This document shows positions 8,176 through 16,984 of a stretch of 40,297 nucleotides of DNA, piece after piece; the stretch's first letter is position 1, and every line of letters begins with the position of its first letter. Source of the stretch: Candidatus Contendibacter sp. (GTDB taxonomy: Bacteria > Pseudomonadota > Gammaproteobacteria > Competibacterales > Competibacteraceae); contig JAJHPN010000086.1 of assembly GCA_020890855.1 (NCBI GenBank), positions 1 to 40,297 of the forward strand, given 5' to 3'. The position numbers were made by a program, and so were the translations under genes. Below the pieces are notes generated by a model that ran no database searches, was not told the DNA's origin, and saw only the letters and a list, made by a program, of their open reading frames with translations.

Positions 8176-8580
8176 ATGTTGAAAATTCAGAAGATGATCG
8201 CTGCGTTGATGTTAATCAGCGGACTGTTCGTGGTCATGAACTGTTCTGCCGCAACCGCAGAACCGATTGATGCCAAAGCAGTGCTGGAGCAACGCGTTGT
8301 CAAATACTGGGCGGCAAGACAAGCGAATGACTTTAGAACCGTGTATGAACTGGAGTCTGGTTCTCTTCCAAACGGTGGATTAACACCTGATAAAGCAATG
8401 GCCGTTTCCGGTCTTCGGGTAAAAAATGTAAAGATTGAAACGATTACCATCGATGGCGATCACGCTAAGGTGCGTCTTAACGGCAATGTCCTAATAGGTA
8501 CGATGGGTTGGGTGCCCCAGACTCTGGAAGACAATTGGGTTCTAATTGATGGACAGTGGTACCACGAGACCCGTCATTGA
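8176..8580 (+). CDS. Small exported NTF2-like protein, function unknown
   Basis: From the ATG at 8176 the protein has 134 residues with a signal peptide (KIQKMIAALMLISGLFVV, then NCSAATAEP). An in-frame ATG at 8104, overlapping the isomerase gene, would place the signal peptide 24 residues in, so 8176 is preferred; its ribosome-binding site is weak. The mature part starts with a helix (VLEQRVVKYWAARQANDFRTVYEL). Beta strands follow, ending with NWVLIDGQWYHE, a pattern common in NTF2/SnoaL-like folds. No catalytic residues can be assigned. The A+T-rich codon use resembles the second half of the isomerase gene more than the glycan genes after it. Confidence 0.65.
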   Translation: MLKIQKMIAALMLISGLFVVMNCSAATAEPIDAKAVLEQRVVKYWAARQANDFRTVYELESGSLPNGGLTPDKAMAVSGLRVKNVKIETITIDGDHAKVRLNGNVLIGTMGWVPQTLEDNWVLIDGQWYHETRH

Positions 8581-8600
8581 CCGATAGCAGAGCATCGCTG

Positions 8601-11312
8601 ATGATTGAAGCATTAATAACACAGGCAGATCGACTAGCTACTGAAGGGCAATTCGAACAAGCTAAAGATCTGTATATTCGCATCTGTCATTTCGCCCCTC
8701 ATCGTACCCACTGCTGGTTCCGCCTGGCGGAATTGCAATACACGCTTGACCGTTTCAAAGATTGCTTGCAGGCGCTCCAATATGCACTGCGGTTAGATCC
8801 GCTGAATCCCGCCTTATTGCTGCTTGCCTCGGCGGCATTACTGGAAACGGGCAGTTGCGAACAGTCCGTGCGCCTGGCTGACCAGGTCCTAAACCTGCAT
8901 GGCGGTAACCAGCTGGCTGCCCTGTTGAACAAGAGCACCGCGTTGCTGCGGTTGGGATGCTTTGCGGAGGCGCTGACGGCAGCCGATGCGGCGCTGGAGT
9001 TGGACGCGAACCAGGTAGCGGCGCATTCAAACCGGGGTTCGGCGTTATTTGGTTTGGGGCGACATGAGGAAGCGCTGGCGGCGTTCGATCAGACCTTGGC
9101 GCTGCGTCCAGCGCATGGTGTCGCGCTGATCAATCGCGCCGCTGTGTTACAGTCTCTACAGCGCCCGGCACTGGCGCTGGCGGCAGCCGACGCGGCGCTG
9201 GCAGTTCATCCCGACTCCTCAGCCGCGCTATTGAACCGGGCGGCCGCCCTGCTGGATCTGGATAGATTTGAGGAAGCCCTGGCGACCCTCGATCAGGTGC
9301 TGGTTCAGCAACCGAATCATGCCAAGGCGCTATTAAATCGATGTTTGGCGCTGCTGCGGTTAGGACGGCTCCAGGATGCCTTGGTTGCGATTCGTTCGCT
9401 ACATGCGGCTGGGCAACCGGTTGTCGAGATGATGCTGACTGCTAGCGCAGAGCTGCTCCAACACGGCCAGATAGCTCTAGCCTTAGCCGAGATTGACCAA
9501 GGCCTGGCTTGGCATTCTGATCACCCGGAGTTATTGCGTGGCCGGATCGCCATCCTGCTGGCGCAGGAACGTTATCCAGCAGCTCTGGCGACAGCGGAAC
9601 GACTTTTGCCATTGACGGGTCCGGAACAGGTAGCGGCGCGGTTAGCCATAGCTGCGGCGCTGAATGCGAATGGTCGGTTTCAGGATACGCTGACGCTGTT
9701 GGAACAGTCGCCGTCGTCCGCATGGAATGATTGGCAGTTTCACGCTAAGCGCGGGGAAGCGCTGGCCTGCCTGGACCGCTTTACGGAAGCGCGCGCGGCT
9801 TTTGCTGTCGCCGAGCGATTGGCTTCGCGGGCTTTTCGCACCAGTTACCACGATGGTCTGTTTCAACACCGGCCCGCCGATTCTCTGCCGCCACCGGTAA
9901 CCCCGGAACTGGTTCGGATTAATTTTGAATTTCGCCGCCTGGAACACGCTGACTGGAAGGATTACGACAGCCGGCTGGCCTCGATTCGGCAATGGACCGA
10001 AGACTGTTTGGCGCGTGGTGAATCATCGCCGTTGCTGCCTTTTCGCGCATTGTTCCTGCCACTGTCGAGCGAGTTGCGGTTGGCCATTGCCCGCCGCGAG
10101 GCGGAACGACTGACCGGGATGGCCGCAGGTCTGGGCATGGTTGATGCGGCTGGTCCGGGGATGACTGACCTGGAAGCGGCGCGTCTAAAAATCGGCTATG
10201 TTTCGGCGGATTTTTGTGAGCATCCGACCGCCCATCTGATGCGCGGGTTGTTCCGTTGTCATGATCGCAGCCGTTTCCAGATTTATGGCTACGCTTTGCG
10301 CGGCGACGATGGTAGCGCCTATTATCGGCAAATCAGGGATGACTGCGATCACTTCGTGGATTTATCCAACGTGGATAACACGGCTGCCGCCCGGCGGATT
10401 CGAGCCGATGGCGTTCATGTCCTCGTGGACTTGATGACTTACACCAACTTTGCCCGTCCCGAGATTTTCGCCCGGCGACTGGCTCCCGTCCAAATAGGCT
10501 GGCTGGGTTTCCCAGGCAGCAGCGGAGCAGATTATCTGGATTACCTGCTGGTCGATTCCGTAGTGCTGCCACCCGAACAGACTCGATTCTACACGGAGCA
10601 ACCGGTCTACCTGCCCGATTGCTACCAGGTCAACGACCGCTGGCAAGCGATTGCCGATACCGGTGTTCAGAGAGCCGATCAGGGACTTCCTGAGATCGGA
10701 TTCCTGTTCTGCTGTTTTAACCAGATACAGAAGATTGATCCGGTTATGTTCGCGGTCTGGATGCGCGTTCTTCATCAAGTGTCCGGTTCGGTGCTGTGGT
10801 TGTACGCGGAAAGCGAGGAAGCGCGTGATCATCTGCGGGCGGCCGTCGTTGCACACGGCATTGAGCGTGAGCGATTGGTCTTTGCTGAACGCCTGCCCAA
10901 GGCCCGGCATTTGGAACGCCTCAGGCTGGCGGACCTATTTCTCGATACGCGCCTTTATAATGCCCACACTACAGCGAGCGATGCCTTGTGGGCGGGTCTG
11001 CCCGTGTTGACTTGCATGGGTGAGACGTTTCCGGCGCGGGTGGGCGCCAGTTTACTTGAAGCGGTTGGGATGCCTGAATTGATTACCCACTCTCTCCAGG
11101 ACTATGAGGAGTTAGCGATTCGGCTGGCTACTCATCCGGTGGAATTGACTACGTTGCGGGAAAAGCTGGCTTATAACCGATTGCGAACGCCGCTATTCGA
11201 CACTGAGCGCTTCGCCCAGCATTTGGAACGCGCCTACGAGCTAATGTGGGATCGTTACTCCTGCAATTTTCCGCCCGCTTTATTGAGAGTCCCCGCTTTA
11301 GCGAGCGCCTGA
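8601..11312 (+). CDS. TPR protein with O-GlcNAc-transferase-like (GT41, SPINDLY-type) glycosyltransferase domain
   Basis: From the ATG at 8601 the protein has 903 residues; upstream GTG/TTG starts overlapping the previous gene are possible. Residues from about 10 to 430 form roughly ten to twelve TPR units (repeats such as AALLNRAAALLDLDRFEEAL). The catalytic GT41 part starts at about 527 with LKIGYVSADFCEHPTAHLM and continues with VHVLVDLMTYT, APVQIGWLGFPGSSGADYLDY, and LFLDTRLYNAHTTASDALW at about 775. The C-terminal His/Thr-rich loop binds the sugar nucleotide in the family. Such enzymes transfer a sugar, often GlcNAc, to protein Ser/Thr, and bacterial versions also occur in surface-glycan clusters. 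The gene starts a compact run in which the permease follows after three bases. The acceptor, protein or glycan, is unknown. Confidence 0.88.
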   Translation: MIEALITQADRLATEGQFEQAKDLYIRICHFAPHRTHCWFRLAELQYTLDRFKDCLQALQYALRLDPLNPALLLLASAALLETGSCEQSVRLADQVLNLHGGNQLAALLNKSTALLRLGCFAEALTAADAALELDANQVAAHSNRGSALFGLGRHEEALAAFDQTLALRPAHGVALINRAAVLQSLQRPALALAAADAALAVHPDSSAALLNRAAALLDLDRFEEALATLDQVLVQQPNHAKALLNRCLALLRLGRLQDALVAIRSLHAAGQPVVEMMLTASAELLQHGQIALALAEIDQGLAWHSDHPELLRGRIAILLAQERYPAALATAERLLPLTGPEQVAARLAIAAALNANGRFQDTLTLLEQSPSSAWNDWQFHAKRGEALACLDRFTEARAAFAVAERLASRAFRTSYHDGLFQHRPADSLPPPVTPELVRINFEFRRLEHADWKDYDSRLASIRQWTEDCLARGESSPLLPFRALFLPLSSELRLAIARREAERLTGMAAGLGMVDAAGPGMTDLEAARLKIGYVSADFCEHPTAHLMRGLFRCHDRSRFQIYGYALRGDDGSAYYRQIRDDCDHFVDLSNVDNTAAARRIRADGVHVLVDLMTYTNFARPEIFARRLAPVQIGWLGFPGSSGADYLDYLLVDSVVLPPEQTRFYTEQPVYLPDCYQVNDRWQAIADTGVQRADQGLPEIGFLFCCFNQIQKIDPVMFAVWMRVLHQVSGSVLWLYAESEEARDHLRAAVVAHGIERERLVFAERLPKARHLERLRLADLFLDTRLYNAHTTASDALWAGLPVLTCMGETFPARVGASLLEAVGMPELITHSLQDYEELAIRLATHPVELTTLREKLAYNRLRTPLFDTERFAQHLERAYELMWDRYSCNFPPALLRVPALASA

Positions 11313-11315
11313 TTG

Positions 11316-12149
11316 ATGGCTTCGACAGGTTTCAGTCAGGATTGGTTGCTTTACCGGGGGTTGCGTCAATCCTGGCTACAGCGCCAGCTGTTTCTCAAAT
11401 TATTGCGGCGCGATTTTGCCGAGCGCTACCGGGGTGCTTATCTGGGCGTATTGTGGTCGCTGCTATTGCCGTTGTTATCGCTGCTGGTATTCACTTTCTT
11501 CTTTGGCGTGATTTTTCGACTCCGGTGGACGGGAGGCAGCGGCAATTCCCTGGGCGAATTGGCGTTGATCCTATTTGTGGGTATGGCGCTCTACAATTTT
11601 CTCGGGGAATGCTTCAATCGCGCCCCTGGCCTGATTCTGGCCCACCAGAATTACGTCAAGAATGTCATCTTCCCCTTGGAAATATTGCCAGTGGTGATGG
11701 TAGCCTCCGCCTTGCTGACCCTGACGGTTACCCTGTTGGTCATTTTAGCGTTGCAGGCAATGACAGGACAGGGTTTAACATGGACAGCGCTGTTACTGCC
11801 GATAGTGGTGACGCCACTGGTGTTATTTGTATTGGGACTGAGCTGGTTTCTGGCCGCGCTGGGCGTGTACATCCGTGATATCCAGCAATTGGTCGTGCCT
11901 TTGGTGCAGCTGATGATGTTCCTCAGTCCAGTGTTTTATCCAGTCAGCGCTTTGCCGGAATCAATCCGGCCCTGGTTGCAGCTCAACCCGCTGGCATTGG
12001 TCATTGAGCAGACCCGTGGGATCGTTCTATTTGGTCAACCGCTGGACTGGACGGCTTATCTGCTTTGTTTGGGAGCTGGAGTGCTGACCGCGTTGTTGGG
12101 CGTTTACTGGTTCGCCCGCACGCGCAAGGGTTTTGCTGATGTCCTCTGA
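11316..12149 (+). CDS. ABC-2 type polysaccharide export permease (Wzm-like)
   Basis: The protein has 277 residues from the ATG at 11316; a TTG directly before it follows the previous stop. The amphipathic N-terminus contains LLRRDFAERYRGAYLGVLWSL, the hallmark of Wzm/KpsM-type permeases. About six hydrophobic segments follow, including LLPLLSLLVFTFFFGVIF, VVMVASALLTLTVTLLVIL and the near-terminal LLCLGAGVLTALLGVYWFA. A loop with LSPVFYPVSALPE lies before the fifth helix. With the ATPase encoded next, it forms the inner-membrane channel that moves an undecaprenyl-linked polysaccharide such as O-antigen or capsule across the membrane. The gene overlaps the ATPase gene by 11 bases, which implies coupled translation. 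A teichoic-acid-type TagG name would also fit this family. Confidence 0.9.
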   Translation: MASTGFSQDWLLYRGLRQSWLQRQLFLKLLRRDFAERYRGAYLGVLWSLLLPLLSLLVFTFFFGVIFRLRWTGGSGNSLGELALILFVGMALYNFLGECFNRAPGLILAHQNYVKNVIFPLEILPVVMVASALLTLTVTLLVILALQAMTGQGLTWTALLLPIVVTPLVLFVLGLSWFLAALGVYIRDIQQLVVPLVQLMMFLSPVFYPVSALPESIRPWLQLNPLALVIEQTRGIVLFGQPLDWTAYLLCLGAGVLTALLGVYWFARTRKGFADVL

Positions 12150-13530
12150 ATCCGTTATCGCACCGCTGACTGAGGCGGATATCGTGATCGAGGTGCAGGG
12201 AACCGGCAAGTGCTATCTCATTTACGATAAACCGCAGGATCGTTTGAAGCAGATGCTGTGGCGCGGTCGCCGCTGCTATTACCGCGAATTCTGGGCCTTG
12301 CGCGATGTGTCCTTTTCAGTCCGGCGCGGTGAGACTGTCGGAGTGATCGGCTGCAACGGTTCCGGCAAGTCCACCTTGCTCAAACTGCTGTGCAGCACCT
12401 TGACGCCAACAACCGGAACACTGGCCGTGCGGGGGCGGGTGGCGGCGTTGCTGGAGTTGGGAACAGGATTTAACCCGGAATTCACTGGTCGTGAAAATGT
12501 TTATCTCAACGCCGCAATCCTTGGTCTCAGCGATGAGGAGATTGAGCGCTATCTGCCTGAGATTCTGGCTTTCGCTGATATTGGCGAATTTATTGACCAG
12601 CCGGTTAAGACCTATTCCAGCGGCATGGCGGTGCGACTGGCTTTTGCTGTCGCCGCCCATGTTCGCGCCGATATCCTGGTGATCGATGAAGCATTGGCGG
12701 TCGGGGACGTGTTCTTTGTTCAGAAGTGCATGCGCTTTCTTCGCGAATTTCAGGAGCGCGGCACCCTGTTTTTCGTCAGTCATGACACCGGATCGGTGAT
12801 CAATCTCTGTGATCGCGTTTTGTGGCTGGATCATGGAACGATGCGCATGCTGGGTTCAGCCAAAGAGGTCTGTGAGCATTACCTGGAAACCATGCGTGCG
12901 ACCGTGGCGCTTGAATCAGGAGCGCGGCCGGTCAACCCGGTGGTGACGCCAACATTGCCGAGAGCGGATCACCCTCTTGACGCAGCGGATCAACGATTGG
13001 CGTTTTTGAATCAGACCCGGTTTCGCAATGATTTGGAATTATTCCGCTTCCGCCAAGAGGTTCAAGGTTATGGCGCCGGAGCGATCCAGATACTGGAAGC
13101 CGGTTTTGAGGATGAGCGGGGCCGTTCCTTGAGCTGGATCGTCGGTGGCGAGATCGTGACTCTGGTCATTCAGGCGCTGGCTCTGGCGGATCATATCGAC
13201 AGCCCGATCATCGGTTTTTTCATTAAGGACCGGTTGGGGCAAAATCTGTTCGGCGACAATACTTATCTGACGCATGTTGCCGATCCTCGTCCGGTCACGG
13301 CCGGTCAATCGCTGATCGCCCGATTCACCTTTCGGATGCCGGTGTTGCCGGTTGGCGATTATACGGTCGACATTGCGGCGGCTTCCGGGACCCAGCAGAA
13401 TCATGTCACGGATTGCTGGTGCAACGACGCGCTGAGCTTTAAATCACATGCCAGCAGCGTCCATCAGGGGTTAGTGGGCATTCCGATGCTGGATATCCAA
13501 TTAGAGAGAGTCTGGCCTAAAAACGGTTAA
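12139..13530 (+). CDS. ABC transporter ATPase with C-terminal glycan-binding domain (Wzt-like)
   Basis: The ATG at 12139 gives 463 residues. The nucleotide-binding domain shows Walker A GCNGSGKST at about residues 70-78, signature YSSGMAVRLAF at about 159, Walker B ILVIDEA at about 180, and an H-loop in FVSHD at about 213. The region from about 280 to 463 is an extra beta-sandwich-like domain (FRFRQEVQGYGAGAIQIL, IDSPIIGFFIKDRLGQNLFG, FTFRMPVLPVGDYTVDIA). This matches Wzt C-terminal domains, which in known systems recognise the modified non-reducing end of the finished polymer. The partner permease is encoded just upstream. A polymer-capping mechanism therefore fits, and the methyltransferase encoded next is a good candidate for the capping enzyme. 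Confidence 0.92.
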   Translation: MSSESVIAPLTEADIVIEVQGTGKCYLIYDKPQDRLKQMLWRGRRCYYREFWALRDVSFSVRRGETVGVIGCNGSGKSTLLKLLCSTLTPTTGTLAVRGRVAALLELGTGFNPEFTGRENVYLNAAILGLSDEEIERYLPEILAFADIGEFIDQPVKTYSSGMAVRLAFAVAAHVRADILVIDEALAVGDVFFVQKCMRFLREFQERGTLFFVSHDTGSVINLCDRVLWLDHGTMRMLGSAKEVCEHYLETMRATVALESGARPVNPVVTPTLPRADHPLDAADQRLAFLNQTRFRNDLELFRFRQEVQGYGAGAIQILEAGFEDERGRSLSWIVGGEIVTLVIQALALADHIDSPIIGFFIKDRLGQNLFGDNTYLTHVADPRPVTAGQSLIARFTFRMPVLPVGDYTVDIAAASGTQQNHVTDCWCNDALSFKSHASSVHQGLVGIPMLDIQLERVWPKNG

Positions 13531-13613
13531 TGAATGCTACAGCTACCGCATTCCTTCAAAACCGGCTGATCGGCTACTGACGCGACATCAGCAACTCATC
13601 AGGACTATAAACC

Positions 13614-15155
13614 GTGTCTGCTGCTTCCATGCCCCGCGTCTATTACCGCACCCTGGATCCAAAGGGTCAGGATTCACTGGCCAAGCTGGCTCGCCAAGTC
13701 TATCCGGGCGCTAAAGTGCTGGATTTGGGCACAGGGCCTGGAGTGCTGGGCCGCTATCTGGCCGAGGAACTCGGTTGTACGGTGGATGGCGTTGAATCCA
13801 ATCCTGTGGCGGTAGCCGAGGCTGGGCCCTGGTATCGCTATCTGGAATGCGCTGATCTTGAGTCCATGACGCTGGCTGGGTGCTTTACCGGCAGCCAATA
13901 CGATTTCATTATCTGCGCCGATATCCTGGAGCATTTGCGCCGGCCTGGCGATGTGCTTGCCCAGTTGGCCGGGTTACTGGCGCCACATGGACAGGTGTTA
14001 GCGTCGGCGCCGAATGCCGCTTATGCCGGTTTGATCGCCGAACTGCTGGATGGCGAGTTGCGCTACCGGCCCGAGGGGTTGCTTGATGAAACCCATCTGC
14101 ACTTTTTTACCCTGAAGTCGCTGAAGCGGTTATTGGAAGAACAGGGCTTGCGAGTAACCGCCGTGGATTCGGTAGTCTGTGATTTGCGTCAATCTGAATT
14201 CACTGATCGATATTTGGATGCGTTACCTCCAACCTTGACTCGCACCTTGCTGGGCCGACCTGAAGCACTGGTTTATCAGTTCATTGTCACGGCGATGGCT
14301 GCGGATCGGTTGGGTGATCGACTGTTACCCGTGCTGACGACTCCACCGCCCGAACTGCGTTTTGCCTGTCAACTGTTTTGGCGCTGGGCAGGAGTGGAGT
14401 ACCAGCGGAGCGAGAGCAGCGCCAGTTGGGGCCGCTTGGGTATGACCCACCAGACTCTGGCTTTGTCGATTCCGGCCTGTCCAGCGCCACCGGTCGCCTT
14501 GCGACTTGATTTGGCCGATCGGCCGGGTCTGCTGCGGTTGTATGGAATCACCCTGCATGATGGCGCGGGGGAGTTGCTCTGGGCCTGGGATGGCCAACGC
14601 CGCAGCCTGGCGGCGCAACCGGGCCGGCAACTGGTTTTTGCAGAACTGGCGCCGCTGGCGGAAGGGGTAACGGCGCTGCTGACCGGAGATGATCCGCAGC
14701 TGGAGTTGCCGATCCCGGTCAGCGCGCTGATGATGGTGCAAAATGGCGGCGAGTTGCGACTGGAGCTGTCCTGGCCGATGTCGCTCGATTACCTGTCTCT
14801 GGTTCAGGACTGCATCCCGCGTCGGGACGCAATCGCGGAACAAACCTTGTTGAATGCGCAGATCGCGGAACTGGAAAGTCGCCATACGGCGCTGCTGGCA
14901 AGGACGATGGCATTGGAAACCGCCATCCTGGAACAAGCGGCGAGTAAGGAATTGGAACAGCAAGTCGATGAGCTGCGGATGCAACTGACTGCGCAGGCCG
15001 CCCAGTTGGCGGGCAAAACCGCATTGGAACAGCAACGGGATATGCTGCTTGAGCAGAAGAACGCTGAGTTGACGGCATTACAGGCATCGCGCTCGTGGCG
15101 GCTGACTGCGCCGTTGCGCAACAGCGCCCGCTGGTTGCGGCGCCGGCTTCGCTGA
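13614..15155 (+). CDS. SAM-dependent methyltransferase with C-terminal coiled coil
   Basis: The GTG at 13614 has AGGA at a 9-base spacing; an in-frame ATG at 13629 is the alternative. The 513-residue protein has a class I methyltransferase domain. The SAM motif VLDLGTGPGVLG lies at about residues 35-46 and an acidic motif follows in VDGVESN. FIICADILEHLRRPGDVLAQL is typical of Methyltransf_23-type enzymes acting on sugars or small molecules. A middle region of about residues 245-400 is beta-rich and may bind a glycan. Residues from about 415 to 495 form a coiled coil (Glu/Gln/Leu/Ala-rich heptads) ending in SRSWRLTAPLR, a tail motif often seen in surface-polysaccharide enzymes. Position after Wzt suggests methylation of the growing chain end, which would terminate it and mark it for export. 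Confidence 0.82.
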   Translation: MSAASMPRVYYRTLDPKGQDSLAKLARQVYPGAKVLDLGTGPGVLGRYLAEELGCTVDGVESNPVAVAEAGPWYRYLECADLESMTLAGCFTGSQYDFIICADILEHLRRPGDVLAQLAGLLAPHGQVLASAPNAAYAGLIAELLDGELRYRPEGLLDETHLHFFTLKSLKRLLEEQGLRVTAVDSVVCDLRQSEFTDRYLDALPPTLTRTLLGRPEALVYQFIVTAMAADRLGDRLLPVLTTPPPELRFACQLFWRWAGVEYQRSESSASWGRLGMTHQTLALSIPACPAPPVALRLDLADRPGLLRLYGITLHDGAGELLWAWDGQRRSLAAQPGRQLVFAELAPLAEGVTALLTGDDPQLELPIPVSALMMVQNGGELRLELSWPMSLDYLSLVQDCIPRRDAIAEQTLLNAQIAELESRHTALLARTMALETAILEQAASKELEQQVDELRMQLTAQAAQLAGKTALEQQRDMLLEQKNAELTALQASRSWRLTAPLRNSARWLRRRLR

Positions 15156-15158
15156 ATC

Positions 15159-15980
15159 ATGGTTTCACTCTCGGCGTCCATCGTCACCTACGCGCCGGAT
15201 TTGCCTCTGCTGGCGACGGTTCTGGAGCATCTGGGCCGGGCGCTGGATCATGCCCGCCAGCGTGGTGGGTTGGACGACGCCCGGTTGATGGTGGTGGACA
15301 ACGGTCCGGGCCGGAACGGGCGAGAGTCCTTGCACCGAGTGCTGGAGGCGGCCGCGCTGCCGATGACGGTTGCGGTGCTGAGCGGGCACGGCAATGTCGG
15401 TTATGGCGCTGGTCACAACCTGGCGCTCCAGCAGAGTGATGCGGACCTGCATCTGATCCTCAATCCCGACGTTCTCCTGGACGCAGACGCCCTGAGCGCC
15501 GGGCTGGAATTTCTGGCCGCGCATCCTGAAGCCGGGCTGGTGGCTCCCGCCGCCTGGGATCAAGCCGGGCGGCGGCAATACTTGTGCAAGCGTTATCCGA
15601 CCGTGCTGGATTTGGCGCTGCGCGGATTCGCCCCGGCCCGGCTGCGGCAACGCTTCCAGTACCGGTTGGATCGTTATGAATGGCGCGATCGGGATGACGA
15701 TGCCGTGCAGTGGGATCCACCGATCGCCAGTGGCTGTTTCATGCTCTGCCGGCGGGCGGTCCTGGCGCAGGTCGGGGGGTTCCAGCCCGATTATTTTCTG
15801 TACTTCGAGGATTTCGATCTCAGCTTGCGACTGGCGACAGTGACCCGGTTGGCTTATGTCCCTGCCGTGCGGATCGTCCATCATGGCGGCCATGCGGCCC
15901 GCAAGGGGTTCCGGCATATCGGCCTGTTTCTGCGCTCGGCGATCTGGTTCTTTCGCCGGCACGGGTGGCGGTGGTGGTAG
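15159..15980 (+). CDS. Family 2 glycosyltransferase (rhamnosyltransferase-like)
   Basis: The protein has 273 residues and starts three bases after the preceding stop. The GT-A fold is recognisable from SLSASIVTYAP at the N-terminus, LMVVDNGPG, NVGYGAGHNLAL and the donor/metal motif LILNPDVLLDADAL at about residue 98. GCFMLCRRAVLAQVGGFQPDYFLYFEDFDLSLRL follows at about residues 192-225 and carries the ED(F)D acceptor-side motif. This pattern is that of WbbL/RfbN-like dTDP-rhamnosyl transferases, although the donor sugar cannot be read from sequence. The enzyme acts at the cytoplasmic face of the inner membrane. Its stop codon lies inside the probable start region of the epimerase gene, so the two are coupled. 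Confidence 0.87.
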   Translation: MVSLSASIVTYAPDLPLLATVLEHLGRALDHARQRGGLDDARLMVVDNGPGRNGRESLHRVLEAAALPMTVAVLSGHGNVGYGAGHNLALQQSDADLHLILNPDVLLDADALSAGLEFLAAHPEAGLVAPAAWDQAGRRQYLCKRYPTVLDLALRGFAPARLRQRFQYRLDRYEWRDRDDDAVQWDPPIASGCFMLCRRAVLAQVGGFQPDYFLYFEDFDLSLRLATVTRLAYVPAVRIVHHGGHAARKGFRHIGLFLRSAIWFFRRHGWRWW

Positions 15981-16984
15981 CCGCCGATTGTTATCGGGAC
16001 CGATCCGTGCTGGTGACCGGCGCGACCGGCTTTATCGGCAGCCGGTTGATCGGCGCGCTGCAAGGACGGGAAGCCCGGATTCGGGCGCTGATTCGACCCG
16101 GTCGGGCGATGCCCCCGGATTGGCGCACTGTGGAAGCCGCCACCGGCGATTTGGCGGATCCCGTCAGTCTGGGGCGAGCTTGCGCCGAGATGGAGACAGT
16201 GTTTCACCTCGCCGGTTTCGCCCATGCTGACGCCGGAGAGACCCCGGAGTTTGCCGCCCGGCACTGGGCGGTGAATGCGGAAGGAACTTTCCGGTTACTT
16301 GACGCGGCCACCGCCGCTGGAGTCAAGCAGTTTATCTTCCTCAGCAGCGTCAAGGCGGTTGGCGATCCGGGGCCATACTGCGTTGACGAGCGTTGGGACG
16401 CGCCGCCGGAGACGCCTTATGGCCGGGCCAAGCGCGCTGCTGAACAGCGGGTGTTGGCGGTGGGGCGAGCGACGGGAATGCAGGTCGTTAATTTGCGCCC
16501 GGCCCTGGTCTACGGCCCCGGAATGAAAGGCAATTTGCCGAAGTTAATCCAGGCGACGCGGCGCGGCTGGCTGCCGCCGCTCCCGGACACCGGAAACCGG
16601 CGCTCGCTGGTGTGCGTCGATGATGTGGTTCAAGCCTTGTTGCTGGCCGGCGCGCATCCGGCGGCGGCCGGTCAGACCTATCTTCTTACCGATGGTCAGC
16701 CACACTCCGGGCGTGAACTGGATCGGCTGATCCGGCGGACGCTGGGCCGGCCTGACCCACGCTGGACCATGCCAGCCCCGGTGCTGTATGGCGCAGCGGG
16801 ACTGGCGGACGGCTTGTCATGGCTGGTGGGGCGACGGGATCGCCGGTTTAGCGACGCGCTGGACAAATTGCTGGGCTGGGCCTGTTACGACTCCGCCAAA
16901 ATCAGCAAGGAATTAGGTTACTGTCCAGTCTGGACTTTGGAACAGGCGTTGCCGGAACTGACAATCGTGGGATGGCGGAAATGA
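15974..16984 (+). CDS. NAD-dependent sugar epimerase/dehydratase
   Basis: The open frame extends far upstream inside the GT2 gene. The Rossmann motif VLVTGATGFIGSRLIGAL starts at 16010, so a GTG at 15971 or 15974, overlapping the GT2 stop, is the likely start (336 residues from 15974). Visible family features are the glycine motif TGATGFIG at about residues 14-21, FLSSVKAVGD with the catalytic-site Ser, and the YxxxK pair in PYGRAKRAAE. NLRPALVYGPGMKGNL follows, and a C-terminal substrate domain contains SLVCVDDVVQALLLAG. This is the extended SDR (WcaG/GalE-like) family, which makes or interconverts nucleotide sugars. The exact substrate is not evident. Its end overlaps the next gene by four bases (ATGA). 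Confidence 0.85.
   Translation: MVAADCYRDRSVLVTGATGFIGSRLIGALQGREARIRALIRPGRAMPPDWRTVEAATGDLADPVSLGRACAEMETVFHLAGFAHADAGETPEFAARHWAVNAEGTFRLLDAATAAGVKQFIFLSSVKAVGDPGPYCVDERWDAPPETPYGRAKRAAEQRVLAVGRATGMQVVNLRPALVYGPGMKGNLPKLIQATRRGWLPPLPDTGNRRSLVCVDDVVQALLLAGAHPAAAGQTYLLTDGQPHSGRELDRLIRRTLGRPDPRWTMPAPVLYGAAGLADGLSWLVGRRDRRFSDALDKLLGWACYDSAKISKELGYCPVWTLEQALPELTIVGWRK

Noticed and set aside
15165-15962. 265-residue open frame on the - strand opposite the GT2 gene
   Set aside because: Low-complexity Gln/Arg/Pro composition and no signal; the + strand frame carries the GT2 motifs.
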